Source of the DNA: Bacillota bacterium
GTDB taxonomy: Bacteria; Bacillota; Clostridia; Oscillospirales; Acutalibacteraceae
Length of the DNA stretch: 33,071 nt
Assembly: GCA_023412715.1 (NCBI GenBank)
Contig: JAEZCC010000038.1
Location: 1-33,071, forward strand
Reading direction: 5' to 3'
Shown here: one piece after another, positions 16,965 to 24,580 of the stretch
How the letters are laid out: every line of letters begins with the position of its first letter
Numbering within the stretch: position 1 is the stretch's first letter
Program-made: the position numbers and the translations under genes
The notes under the pieces: model-generated
Database searches by the model: none
The model's input: only the letters and a program-made list of their open reading frames with translations
What the model was told of the DNA's origin: nothing

Positions 16965-16983
16965 ACGAAAAACCTCCTTGTAA

Positions 16984-17019
16984 AAAGCGGCCGTTGCCAT
17001 TTCTGGCAATGGCCGCTTT
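16984..17019 (-). terminator. Intra-operon attenuator between binding protein and permease
   Basis: On the minus strand a 16-base stem with one mismatch and a four-base loop (17000-17003) is followed by TTTTT. The perfect outer arms are 16984-16992 and 17011-17019. It starts 24 bases after the binding-protein stop and ends just before the permease ribosome binding site. It should cut permease expression relative to the binding protein. Confidence 0.85.
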
Positions 17020-17043
17020 GTTTTCCAGGTGCCTGAGTTTTCG

Positions 17044-18399
17044 TCAGCCGGCGGCGGAAACGATGCCCTCCACTTCGGTCTGCGCGTTTTTCAGGGTGTC
17101 GTCCATAGAAGCTCCCTTGATGATGCTCTGGACCGTCTCGGTCATTTTGCTCTCGATATCGTAGGTGGATGTGCCGTAATTCACCGCCGGAATGTTCTGG
17201 GTCCAGTCGATCCAGTTCTTGTAGATCGGCTGGCTGCTGAAGAAGGCGTCCGGCGAGTTTACGTTTGTACCGGAAGAAGCGTCCTTATACGTGCTGACAA
17301 GGCTGATGTCCTTGCACAGACTGTCGAGCAGATCCGTGTCGGAGGCGAACGTCTTGCTCAGAAAATCTTTGGCGGTGTCCTTGCCGGCCACTTTGTCGAT
17401 CACATACCAGCTGGCTCCGCCGCAGTTGGTCGCATTCACGGAACCGGAGACATTGGACATTTTCGGGAAGGGAGCGACCGCCCATTTTCCGGACTGGTCG
17501 GCCGCCTTCTTGATGCTGGAGGCATACCAGCAGCCCTGGACGGCGGTGGCGACCTTGCTTTCATTCACGGCCGCTACACCCGCGTCCCAGCCGGAGGCGG
17601 TGACGGTGATTCCTTCCGTCTGCATCTTTTTATAAAGGGTGAGCGCTTCCTTGAGCGCGGCATTGTCGGCGATATCGGCTTTTCCGTCGGCGCCGACATA
17701 CCACTTGCCCGCGGACTGAATCATCATGCGGATGAGCCCAAGGTCGCTCGGGTCGACGGAGATCATGGCCTTGCCCGTTTTTGCCTTGACCGCTTTGCCG
17801 ATTTCAATGAATTTGTCCCAGGTGAGGTTTTCCATGTCGGAGGCCTTGTAGCCCGCCTGTTCAATCAGGTCGGTCCGGTAAAACACGCAGGCGACGCCGC
17901 TGTCGAAGGGAACGCCGTAGACCTTGCCGTCCTCCGTCATGGTCTTCAGCTTGTAGGCCATGAATTTGTCGGGCTTGGTGACGTCGGAAAGATCGCTGAG
18001 GACGCCCGGATACGATTTCAGGTAATTCTGGATGCGGTAATCCTCGATCAGTACGATGTTCGGCATCCCGTCCATATTCCCGGATTCAAAGGCGGTGTTC
18101 AGCTTTGCGACAATATCGTTCTGTGCCATGCTGACCACGTCCACCGAAACGTCCGGATTGGCTTTTGCATAAGCCGCTTTCGCCTCATTTGCGGCTTTGA
18201 CGTTGAACGTGTCGTCCCAGGCCCAGATGGTAAGCTTTTTCGCGGTGTCTGTAGCCGCCGCGGAGCTGGCCGCCTGGGACCCTTCCGCCGCCGACGGAGC
18301 GCCGGCCTCGGAGCTGGCCGCCCCGCCCCCGCTGCAGGCGGTGATGCTCACCAGCATCGCCGCGCTCAGGATGGCTGCCGCCATGCGATTGCCCTTCAT
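17044..18399 (-). CDS. Sugar ABC transporter substrate-binding lipoprotein, family 1
   Basis: The 451-residue lipoprotein starts at ATG 18399 behind GGGGGAG. The signal MKGNRMAAAILSAAMLVSI ends in lipobox ITAC, and the mature part begins with an Ala/Ser-rich tether before TIWAWDD, the first strand of a family-1 binding fold. The segment ATAVQGCWYASSI and the later pattern fit sugar-binding proteins of this class. It feeds the two permeases at 15205-16964. The hairpin at 16984-17019 follows directly. A TGTGT-CCAT-ACACA palindrome lies 24 bases upstream of the start. The gene follows the second kinase after a 181-base gap, so the regulator-kinase pair and the transporter may be separate transcripts. 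Confidence 0.92.
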   Translation of the reverse strand: MKGNRMAAAILSAAMLVSITACSGGGAASSEAGAPSAAEGSQAASSAAATDTAKKLTIWAWDDTFNVKAANEAKAAYAKANPDVSVDVVSMAQNDIVAKLNTAFESGNMDGMPNIVLIEDYRIQNYLKSYPGVLSDLSDVTKPDKFMAYKLKTMTEDGKVYGVPFDSGVACVFYRTDLIEQAGYKASDMENLTWDKFIEIGKAVKAKTGKAMISVDPSDLGLIRMMIQSAGKWYVGADGKADIADNAALKEALTLYKKMQTEGITVTASGWDAGVAAVNESKVATAVQGCWYASSIKKAADQSGKWAVAPFPKMSNVSGSVNATNCGGASWYVIDKVAGKDTAKDFLSKTFASDTDLLDSLCKDISLVSTYKDASSGTNVNSPDAFFSSQPIYKNWIDWTQNIPAVNYGTSTYDIESKMTETVQSIIKGASMDDTLKNAQTEVEGIVSAAG

Positions 18400-18422
18400 A
18401 GTTGACTCCCCCTATAAAATTT

Positions 18423-18436
18423 TGTGTCCATACACA
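18423..18436 (-). promoter_or_regulatory. Small palindrome before the second binding-protein gene
   Basis: TGTGT-CCAT-ACACA is a 5-base inverted repeat with a 4-base centre, 24 bases upstream of the ATG. It may be an operator or a leader hairpin. No firm promoter was found in 18400-18580; candidates there match the consensus poorly. Confidence 0.3.
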
Positions 18437-18580
18437 TTTTCTTTGGACCGTGCCATTAGTTTATCATGAATTTTCACAAAACCTATAGGACTTTTTTGGG
18501 ACGTATTGTTCTTATTTTTAGAGGTTGTGACAGGTTTGTCCAAGGCCGGTTTAGGACTTATTTCGGATATTTGTATTTTC

Positions 18581-20362
18581 TTAAGGCGCATCGTCGCCTT
18601 CCCGGATGATGGGGAGCGTCACTTTTACGGAGGTCCCGTGCCCGGGTTCGCTGAAAATCTTCACTCCGTACTGTTCCCCGAACAGCAGATGGATCCGGGC
18701 ATTCACGTTCCGGATGCCGATGGAACGGCTGTCCTCGTCCGGCGGCCCGGCGAGCAGCTCGTCGGCCCTGCTCTGCGGCATTCCGGCGCCGTCGTCAATC
18801 AGCTCACAGCACAGGCTTTCGTTGTGGCAGTCGATCAGCACGGAGATCACTCCCTTTTTCCGGTCGGCAAAGGCGTGGAAAAAGGAATTCTCCAGAAAAG
18901 GCTGCAGCAGAAGCCTCGGCATCCGGCAGCCCGCGGCGGAGGGGCTCAGGCAGATATCCGTCTGAATCTGCTGGCCGAAGCGGATTTTCTGTAAGAAAAT
19001 ATAATTTTTTAAATTTTCCACTTCTTCGGAAGCGGGGATCAATTGCCGGCTTCCGCCGATGGTATTGTGCAGAAGCAGTGAAAACGTGTCGATGCTTTTG
19101 ACCGCTTTCTCGGAATCCTTCTGCCAGATCAGCCACTTGATGGAGGTCAGCGTGTTGTAGATAAAATGGGGATTGATCTGCATCTGAAGCGTGTGGATTT
19201 CCATGCGGCGTTTCTCCTGTTCCAGTTCAATGAGCTGACGCACATAACGGTTGAGGTGCTCCATCATCATGCGGAACGCGCTGGAAAGCTGCTGCACCTC
19301 GTAACCGCCCCTGATAACCTCGATATGATCGGGAAGACCTTCTTCCGTAACTTTGTCCATGGTATGGACAAGCCTGTTGATCGGGCGGGTAATCTGGCTG
19401 ATGAAAAAGAAAACGGCGGCAAGCACCAGAACAGTGACGGCCAGGCAGATCGAGAGGATATAAGCGCCGCCCTGCATTTCGTTCAGCGCGCGGAGGTAGT
19501 CGAAGGCGCTCACGATATGAAGGTTCCACCGGGGCATGGTCCGCGTAAGCACAAGGACCTGCTGGTTTTGCAGCGCCGTATAGCGGCTGCTTTCTTCCTT
19601 GGAGTCCATATCCCGGATGATTTGCTCGAGTTCCCCGTCCTTCTGCCCGACAAGGCTGTGTTTCGGCGCAGAGATTACGGTGCCGGACCCGTCGAGGAGC
19701 ATCAGGTTGTTCGTGCTGTTCCCGAGATTGTCGAAAAAAGCCTGCAGATCCTGCTGCTTCATCACGACGTATGCAAAGCCGTATACGGTCTGGGAGCCAG
19801 GGGAGGTCAGGGCTTTCAACGCGATAAAGGCGCTGCTGTCCTTGGAGTTTTTTGTGATTCCGCTGGGCATGTAACGGTACAGAATCTGGTTGGGGTGTTC
19901 GCGCGCCTCCTGCGTGATTTTACTTTTCAGCAGCTCTTCAACCGGTATGGAGAGACTGGACTGGTTGCTGACATAGCTTTGTCCGTTCATGCCGATGACC
20001 GCAACGTCGTAAAAGGTGTCCGGTTTGACCGTGTCGAGCTGTTTAATCATGTCGTAGACCAGGGTGAATGTTCTGGGGTTTTCCGGTTCGGTTTTTAAGT
20101 ACTGAGAAAAGGCCCAGCTGTTGTTGATTGTCAGCTCCACATCGGTGATCCTGTCGTTCATAGTCTCCATTTTCGCCTGTACCATCGCCATGATCTGCTG
20201 ATTGGAGCGGCTCATGGTTTCGACGTATCCCTGCCGCGTCATTTGAAATGCGGCGGCCAGCGTAAAAGTGGAAACGACCAGAACTCCCGATACGACGACG
20301 CACGCAATCTTGCGGAAAAGGCTGCCGGGGTGCAGGGCGCTGATCTTTTCTCTCAGATTCAC
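18581..20362 (-). CDS. Sensor histidine kinase, YesM family
   Basis: The 593-residue kinase starts at GTG 20362, which overlaps the TGA of the response-regulator gene (GTGA), behind GGGGAG. A membrane helix at about 18-39 leads into an extracellular sensor region to about 295, then a second helix (AYILSICLAVTVLVLAAVFF) and a HAMP linker (ITRPINRLVHTM). His399 in NPHFIYNTL is the phospho-acceptor. The ATPase part shows NSFFHAF, DDGAGMP and SIGIRNVNARI. It is the partner of the regulator encoded just upstream. The order is regulator then kinase, the reverse of the plus-strand pair. Confidence 0.93.
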   Translation of the reverse strand: MNLREKISALHPGSLFRKIACVVVSGVLVVSTFTLAAAFQMTRQGYVETMSRSNQQIMAMVQAKMETMNDRITDVELTINNSWAFSQYLKTEPENPRTFTLVYDMIKQLDTVKPDTFYDVAVIGMNGQSYVSNQSSLSIPVEELLKSKITQEAREHPNQILYRYMPSGITKNSKDSSAFIALKALTSPGSQTVYGFAYVVMKQQDLQAFFDNLGNSTNNLMLLDGSGTVISAPKHSLVGQKDGELEQIIRDMDSKEESSRYTALQNQQVLVLTRTMPRWNLHIVSAFDYLRALNEMQGGAYILSICLAVTVLVLAAVFFFISQITRPINRLVHTMDKVTEEGLPDHIEVIRGGYEVQQLSSAFRMMMEHLNRYVRQLIELEQEKRRMEIHTLQMQINPHFIYNTLTSIKWLIWQKDSEKAVKSIDTFSLLLHNTIGGSRQLIPASEEVENLKNYIFLQKIRFGQQIQTDICLSPSAAGCRMPRLLLQPFLENSFFHAFADRKKGVISVLIDCHNESLCCELIDDGAGMPQSRADELLAGPPDEDSRSIGIRNVNARIHLLFGEQYGVKIFSEPGHGTSVKVTLPIIREGDDAP

Positions 20363-21921
20363 TTTTCTCGACTCCCCTGTTTTTCATACTTCCGCCGGTA
20401 TTCCCGCGGAGTTATGCCGGTCATTTTCTTGAAGACGCGGGTGAAATAACTCTGGTCCGTATAGCCCACCGCCCCGCACACGTCGGCAATGGCGAACGTC
20501 CCTTCCCGAAGCAGCTCGGCGGCGTGCAGAATGCGTGCTTTGTTCAGATATTCGCTGAATCCCTCCGTGTGATGGGAACGGAAGTAGGAGGAAAGGTAGG
20601 AATAGCTGAAATTGAACTGCCTGGCCAGGCTGGAAAGCGAGAGCGGCTCGTTGTAATGGCTGTCGATGTAATTTAAGATGTTTTGGATGGGACTGCCCTG
20701 GGAATCGATTTTATATTTGCGGATCAGGGAACGAAAATCCGTCTCCATGACGGAAAACAGACGCTTGAAATCCTCTGCATAGGGACAGGCGTAAATCTTG
20801 ACCAGACAGTCCCGTTTCAGGTAAGAGAGGCTGTCGGCATTGAGCCCCTGGTCTTCCAGGACCGAAATCATCTGGTACCAGGCGTTTTGCACCAGCGTTT
20901 TCAGTTCCATCTCGCCCAGCAAACGTTCCGCAATCGCTTCGTTCACGTAATCCGCCAGCGAGTCAAGCGCTTCTTCCGTCTGCAGCGTTTCCAGCAGCCT
21001 TGCATAATTCACGGTATTGAATTTTTTGGCTTCTTTTGGTTCCGGGAAATCTTCCGGTGTTAAAAAGTGCTTTCCCTTATAGTAAAAGTTTCGGTCCAGG
21101 CTGCGAAGGAAGGAACCGCCGTAAACCTCCTTCAGACGGGACGGGGAGCTGAATTCCCCGCTGGCGACGTAACAGATCCGCGGTTCCTGCAGGGCGATCT
21201 GCGCGATGGAATCTCTCAGCATGCGAAAAACGGATTCCCTTTCCGGCTGCGTAAAATTGACGACAAGCAGCAAAACGGATTCGTCGGCGACAAGCTGCAC
21301 AAAGTCGCAGTCCGGCATGTTTTTCTCCAGGCTTTGGGCAAGCAGTTTTTCCTGTCTCTCCAGAGCCGCTTTATCTCCGTCGAAAATCCGGACGACATCC
21401 ATCCCTGTCAGGACAAAACAGGGCTTCCGGAACGCCTTCTGAAACTGCTTCTGAGTCTCTTCCGCAGAGAAGCCGGACAGCAGCTGTTCCACGCAGGCGG
21501 CCAAAGACCGGTCGCGGCGCCCCTGCAGCGTCAGCCCCGGGATGCGGGCCGCCGCCTGCTTCATGGTCTTCAGCAGACCGGCGGGATTCAGCGTCGGCTT
21601 CAGGACGTAATCGGCCGCGCCGCTCTGGAACGAGTTTCTCACATAATCGAAGTCGCCGTAGCTGCTGAGCACCACCACCTGAAGGTCCGGATATTTTATC
21701 CGCAGGCTTTGTTCCAGATCCAGCCCGTTCATGACAGGCATGACGATATCGGTCAGCACAATATGCGGGTGAAGCTTTTCCATCAGCTCGAGCGCTTCTT
21801 TTCCGTTGCCGGCCTCCCCGACAATTTCAAAGCCCTCCGCCCGCCAGTCCATCATGTTGCGGATTCCCTGCCGCGTGATATATTCGTCCTCCACAATAAG
21901 CACTTTGCAAAGACTCTTCAA
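20359..21921 (-). CDS. Response regulator with AraC-type DNA-binding domain, YesN family
   Basis: The 520-residue protein starts at TTG 21921, eight bases after AGGAGG. The receiver domain (1-120) shows VEDE and phospho-acceptor Asp58 in LTDIVMP, with the conserved Lys in YVLKPT. The C-terminal AraC-type part (about 410-510) contains FNFSYSYLSSYFRSHHTEGF and VGYTDQSYFTRVFKKMTGITPREYR. It is coupled to the kinase gene by a four-base overlap. The likely target is the sugar transporter operon at 18399-15205 (inference). Its promoter is at 22041-22069. Confidence 0.93.
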   Translation of the reverse strand: MKSLCKVLIVEDEYITRQGIRNMMDWRAEGFEIVGEAGNGKEALELMEKLHPHIVLTDIVMPVMNGLDLEQSLRIKYPDLQVVVLSSYGDFDYVRNSFQSGAADYVLKPTLNPAGLLKTMKQAAARIPGLTLQGRRDRSLAACVEQLLSGFSAEETQKQFQKAFRKPCFVLTGMDVVRIFDGDKAALERQEKLLAQSLEKNMPDCDFVQLVADESVLLLVVNFTQPERESVFRMLRDSIAQIALQEPRICYVASGEFSSPSRLKEVYGGSFLRSLDRNFYYKGKHFLTPEDFPEPKEAKKFNTVNYARLLETLQTEEALDSLADYVNEAIAERLLGEMELKTLVQNAWYQMISVLEDQGLNADSLSYLKRDCLVKIYACPYAEDFKRLFSVMETDFRSLIRKYKIDSQGSPIQNILNYIDSHYNEPLSLSSLARQFNFSYSYLSSYFRSHHTEGFSEYLNKARILHAAELLREGTFAIADVCGAVGYTDQSYFTRVFKKMTGITPREYRRKYEKQGSREK

Positions 21922-22040
21922 CAGCTTCCCCTCCTATTGAAGCGCAGCGTGATCGCCACCCTGGCGCCGCCGCAATTGATGCGGACAAAACCTTCTGCGG
22001 TTTGTAATGCTTTACCATATCTGCTAAGGCTGCCGTGCAA

Positions 22041-22069
22041 ATTTTACACTAATTTACCATAAATATCAA
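22041..22069 (-). promoter_or_regulatory. Promoter of the second regulator-kinase operon
   Basis: On the minus strand TTGATA (22069-22064) and TAAAAT (22046-22041) are separated by exactly 17 bases, each matching the sigma-A consensus at five of six positions. The start would be near 22034, giving a leader of about 113 bases before TTG 21921. Confidence 0.65.
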
Positions 22070-22120
22070 TCCGATTGGGTCGGGTCCGGGGAAAAGAGGC
22101 TTTCGCAGCGGCCGCCGTTC

Positions 22121-22167
22121 AAAAATAGAACCATCCGTTTCAGAAACTGTCGGATGATTATTTTTGT
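22121..22167. terminator. Terminator-like stem-loop between divergent promoters
   Basis: AAAAATA...CATCCG (22121-22137) pairs with CGGATG...TATTTTT (22151-22165) with a small internal loop. A and T runs on both sides allow either direction. It lies between two divergent promoters, where no transcript should end, so it may be a relic or an insulator. Confidence 0.45.
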
Positions 22168-22374
22168 GTATTTTCCGTCCTTCGCTGCGCTTATGGCCGT
22201 ATTCTAAATAGATTTCTTGGGGAATAGGGACAGGCGGCCGCAGGGCAGCTTCCCGTTTCCGGATCCCGACAGGCCGTTTTTTATTCCGGGCAAGAAACGC
22301 ATACGGATCCTGCCATAAGAGTTCGGAATCGCTGCTGCGCAGGAGTCAGCGCATGGGACAACATCTCGAACAAT

Positions 22375-22409
22375 TTTTGCATGAATTTAAATATAAGATT
22401 CATGCAAAA
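22375..22409 (+). promoter_or_regulatory. Perfect 12-base inverted repeat upstream of the peptide-operon promoter
   Basis: TTTTGCATGAAT (22375-22386) and ATTCATGCAAAA (22398-22409) are perfect arms around an 11-base AT-rich centre. The right arm ends 15 bases before the -35 box. The position suits an activator or a looping repressor. The RpiR-family regulator at the end of the operon is the obvious candidate, though no binding data are implied by the sequence. Confidence 0.55.
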
Positions 22410-22424
22410 TAAAGTCCTAAAAGA

Positions 22425-22453
22425 TTGACAATTCGGGGGAAACACAATATAAT
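22425..22453 (+). promoter_or_regulatory. Full-consensus sigma-A promoter of the peptide operon
   Basis: TTGACA (22425-22430) and TATAAT (22448-22453) are both perfect, with the optimal 17-base spacer. Transcription would start near 22460, leaving a leader of about 200 bases before ATG 22661. A promoter this strong usually needs a repressor. Confidence 0.8.
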
Positions 22454-22660
22454 AGTATTTACTTTATATTTTATAAATAAGTCAAGTATATGCTATCTTA
22501 TTTTCTAATATTTCAAAACAAATCGATGCGGTAAGCATAACGCAGCAACCTGCTCAATGGGCTCTGCGCGCTTTTAAAATTTGTGGTATGCATGACAATT
22601 CAATATATAATGCACAATCGGGGCAACCTGAAAATTTCTTAGTGAAAGGAAAATGAATCA

Positions 22661-23434
22661 ATGAGACTGGCACATGTTTCTTGGGTGAAAGCGGAGCAGT
22701 ACTTTAAAAACAACGACATGATTATCATCGCTACGGGCAGCAACGAATGCCACGGCAAGCATATTGCACTTGGAACCGACACGCTGATCCCGAATAAAAT
22801 TCTTGACCTGATTGAAGAAAAATCCGACGTGATGATTGCACCGACCCTTCCGTACGGCGCCTGCGACGATCTTTCAAAATTCCCCGGAACCATCACGCTC
22901 GGAACGGACGTACTGTACAGCGTCTTGAAAAAAATCACGGACGGATTCTTCGGCTTCGGGGTCCGCAGATTCGTTTTTCTGAACGGCCACGGCGGCAATA
23001 TCAACGTGCTTGACCGCATCTGCTCCGAACTGCATCAGCGGGGCGCCCTCGCGGCGGAACTCAACTGGTGGCTCATGGCCTGGGAACTCAACCCGGCCTG
23101 GAAGGGCGGTCACGGCGGCGCCGAAGAGACCGCGGCCGTCATGGCGGTGAACGAAAATTTTGTAGACAAAGACATGATCGGCCCCATGGAGCTGAAAAAC
23201 GATATCGGAGAAAACATGGTCACCACCGGGTTCCGTTCCGTGAAGTACAAGGGCGTCACGGTCCAGTTCCCACGCTTTGTCAAGGAATATGCGGGCAACG
23301 GATGGATCGGGCCTGATCACCCGGAAAAAGCGACGCCGGAATGGGGACGCGAGATGCTGCAGGCGACTGCGGATTATATTGTCGATTTCATGCAGGAAAT
23401 GAAGAAGCTCAAGCTTCCCGAGCCGATGGTGTAA
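22661..23434 (+). CDS. Creatininase-family amidohydrolase
   Basis: The 257-residue protein starts at ATG 22661, ten bases after AAAGGA; a nearer ATG at 22652 meets a stop after three codons. Creatininase-family metal ligands are visible: Glu29 and His31 in GSNECHG, Asp40 in LGTD, His110 in NGHGGN and Glu155 in GHGGAEETA. The family (PF02633) hydrolyses amide bonds in creatinine, formamido compounds and, in MftE of mycofactocin synthesis, a peptide bond. There is no signal peptide, so it works in the cytoplasm. As first gene of an operon with a peptide transporter and two aminopeptidases, cleavage of an unusual peptide or cyclic amide fits better than creatinine use (inference). Confidence 0.87.
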   Translation: MRLAHVSWVKAEQYFKNNDMIIIATGSNECHGKHIALGTDTLIPNKILDLIEEKSDVMIAPTLPYGACDDLSKFPGTITLGTDVLYSVLKKITDGFFGFGVRRFVFLNGHGGNINVLDRICSELHQRGALAAELNWWLMAWELNPAWKGGHGGAEETAAVMAVNENFVDKDMIGPMELKNDIGENMVTTGFRSVKYKGVTVQFPRFVKEYAGNGWIGPDHPEKATPEWGREMLQATADYIVDFMQEMKKLKLPEPMV

Positions 23435-23475
23435 GGACCGGCATCGCAGAAAATCAAAATAAAGGGGATCAGCGG

Positions 23476-24558
23476 ATGGATCAGAACAAACGGACAATGC
23501 TGAATTTGGTCGAGGAGCTTTCCAACGCCAAAGGGGCTTCCGGTTTTGAGGACGAGGTTTTGGCCGTAGCAGAAAAGAATGCGCAGGATTTCTGTGAAAT
23601 CAGAGAAGACAGCGTCAGGAATTTGTATTTATCCCGAAAGGAAAACACCGGCAGCCGGCCGGTCGTCATGCTTGACGCGCATACCGATGAGGTTTCCTTT
23701 ATGGTGCAGGCAATCAAGCCGAACGGCACGCTGCGGTTCGTTCCGCTCGGTTCATGGCCGGCCAGCGCCGTCGCGGCCCACAGGGTTCTGGTCCGCAATG
23801 CGGACGGTGAGTACATACCCGGAATTACGGCCAGCAAACCGCCGCATTTCATGACGGAAGCCGAGAAAAAGGCGGAAAGCGATATTTCCAACATGGCGAT
23901 CGATGTTGGGGCCACGTCTAAGGAGGACGCCGAAAAGAATTTCAAGATACGCGTCGGCGAACCGGTGGTGGCCGATGTAAAGTTTGAGTATCTGGAAAAG
24001 TCCGACCTGATGATTGGCAAAGCGTTCGACTGCAGGGTGGGCGTTGCCTCCGTCATCGAGACGCTCCGCAGCCTGCAGGGCGCCGATCTCGCCGTTGACG
24101 TGGTCGGCGCGCTGGCCGCGCAGGAAGAAGTCGGCACCCGCGGCGCCAAGGTCACGTCCCGGACGGTCAGGCCGGACATTGCGGTCGTCTTTGAAGGATG
24201 TCCCGCCGACGATACGTTTACGGTCGATTACATGGTGCAGACCGCAATGAAAAAGGGCCCCATGCTCCGCTTTGTAGACCGCGCCATGATTACGAATCCG
24301 AGATTCCAGCGTTTTGCGCTGGATCTTGCCCACGAGCTTGAGATCCCGGTTCAGGCCGCGGTCCGCACGGGCGGCTCTACCAATGGATGCCAGATCAACC
24401 TTTCCAACCGCGGCGTGCCCGTCATCGTCGTTGGGATACCGGTCCGCTACGCGCATACCCATTACGGGTTTTCTTCCCCGCAGGATTGCCTGAATGCAGT
24501 CAGACTGGCTTCGGCCATTGTGAAAAGATTAAATACAGAGGTCATTGGAAAATTTTGA
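23476..24558 (+). CDS. M42-family metallo-aminopeptidase
   Basis: The 360-residue protein starts at ATG 23476 behind AAAGGGGATC; the frame is open further upstream but that part overlaps the creatininase gene. All M42 (FrvX/PepA-glutamyl type) landmarks are present: His69 and Asp71 in AHTDEV, bridging Asp185 in FDCRVG, the catalytic pair Glu217-Glu218 in AAQEEVGTRGA, and His327/His329 in YAHTHYG. Such enzymes form large cytoplasmic dodecamers and remove N-terminal residues from peptides. The gene is 41 bases after the creatininase gene and 22 before the binding-protein gene. Confidence 0.92.
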   Translation: MDQNKRTMLNLVEELSNAKGASGFEDEVLAVAEKNAQDFCEIREDSVRNLYLSRKENTGSRPVVMLDAHTDEVSFMVQAIKPNGTLRFVPLGSWPASAVAAHRVLVRNADGEYIPGITASKPPHFMTEAEKKAESDISNMAIDVGATSKEDAEKNFKIRVGEPVVADVKFEYLEKSDLMIGKAFDCRVGVASVIETLRSLQGADLAVDVVGALAAQEEVGTRGAKVTSRTVRPDIAVVFEGCPADDTFTVDYMVQTAMKKGPMLRFVDRAMITNPRFQRFALDLAHELEIPVQAAVRTGGSTNGCQINLSNRGVPVIVVGIPVRYAHTHYGFSSPQDCLNAVRLASAIVKRLNTEVIGKF

Positions 24559-24580
24559 ACCTATGAAAGAGGTGCGGAAC

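Larger units (their letters stand above)
21922..22660. other. Divergent intergenic region between the second two-component pair and the peptide operon
   Basis: This 739-base region separates divergent operons. It holds the minus-strand promoter at 22041-22069, a stem-loop at 22121-22167, a perfect 12-base-arm inverted repeat at 22375-22409 and a full-consensus plus-strand promoter at 22425-22453. A second TATAAT at 22606-22611 has a poor -35. The part from 22380 to 22650 is AT-rich compared with the genes around it. No open frame here looks real. Confidence 0.6.

Noticed and set aside
16965..17009. N-terminal extension of the minus-strand permease
   Set aside because: The extra codons lie in a terminator stem and its T run, and a perfect AAGGAGG serves GTG 16964.
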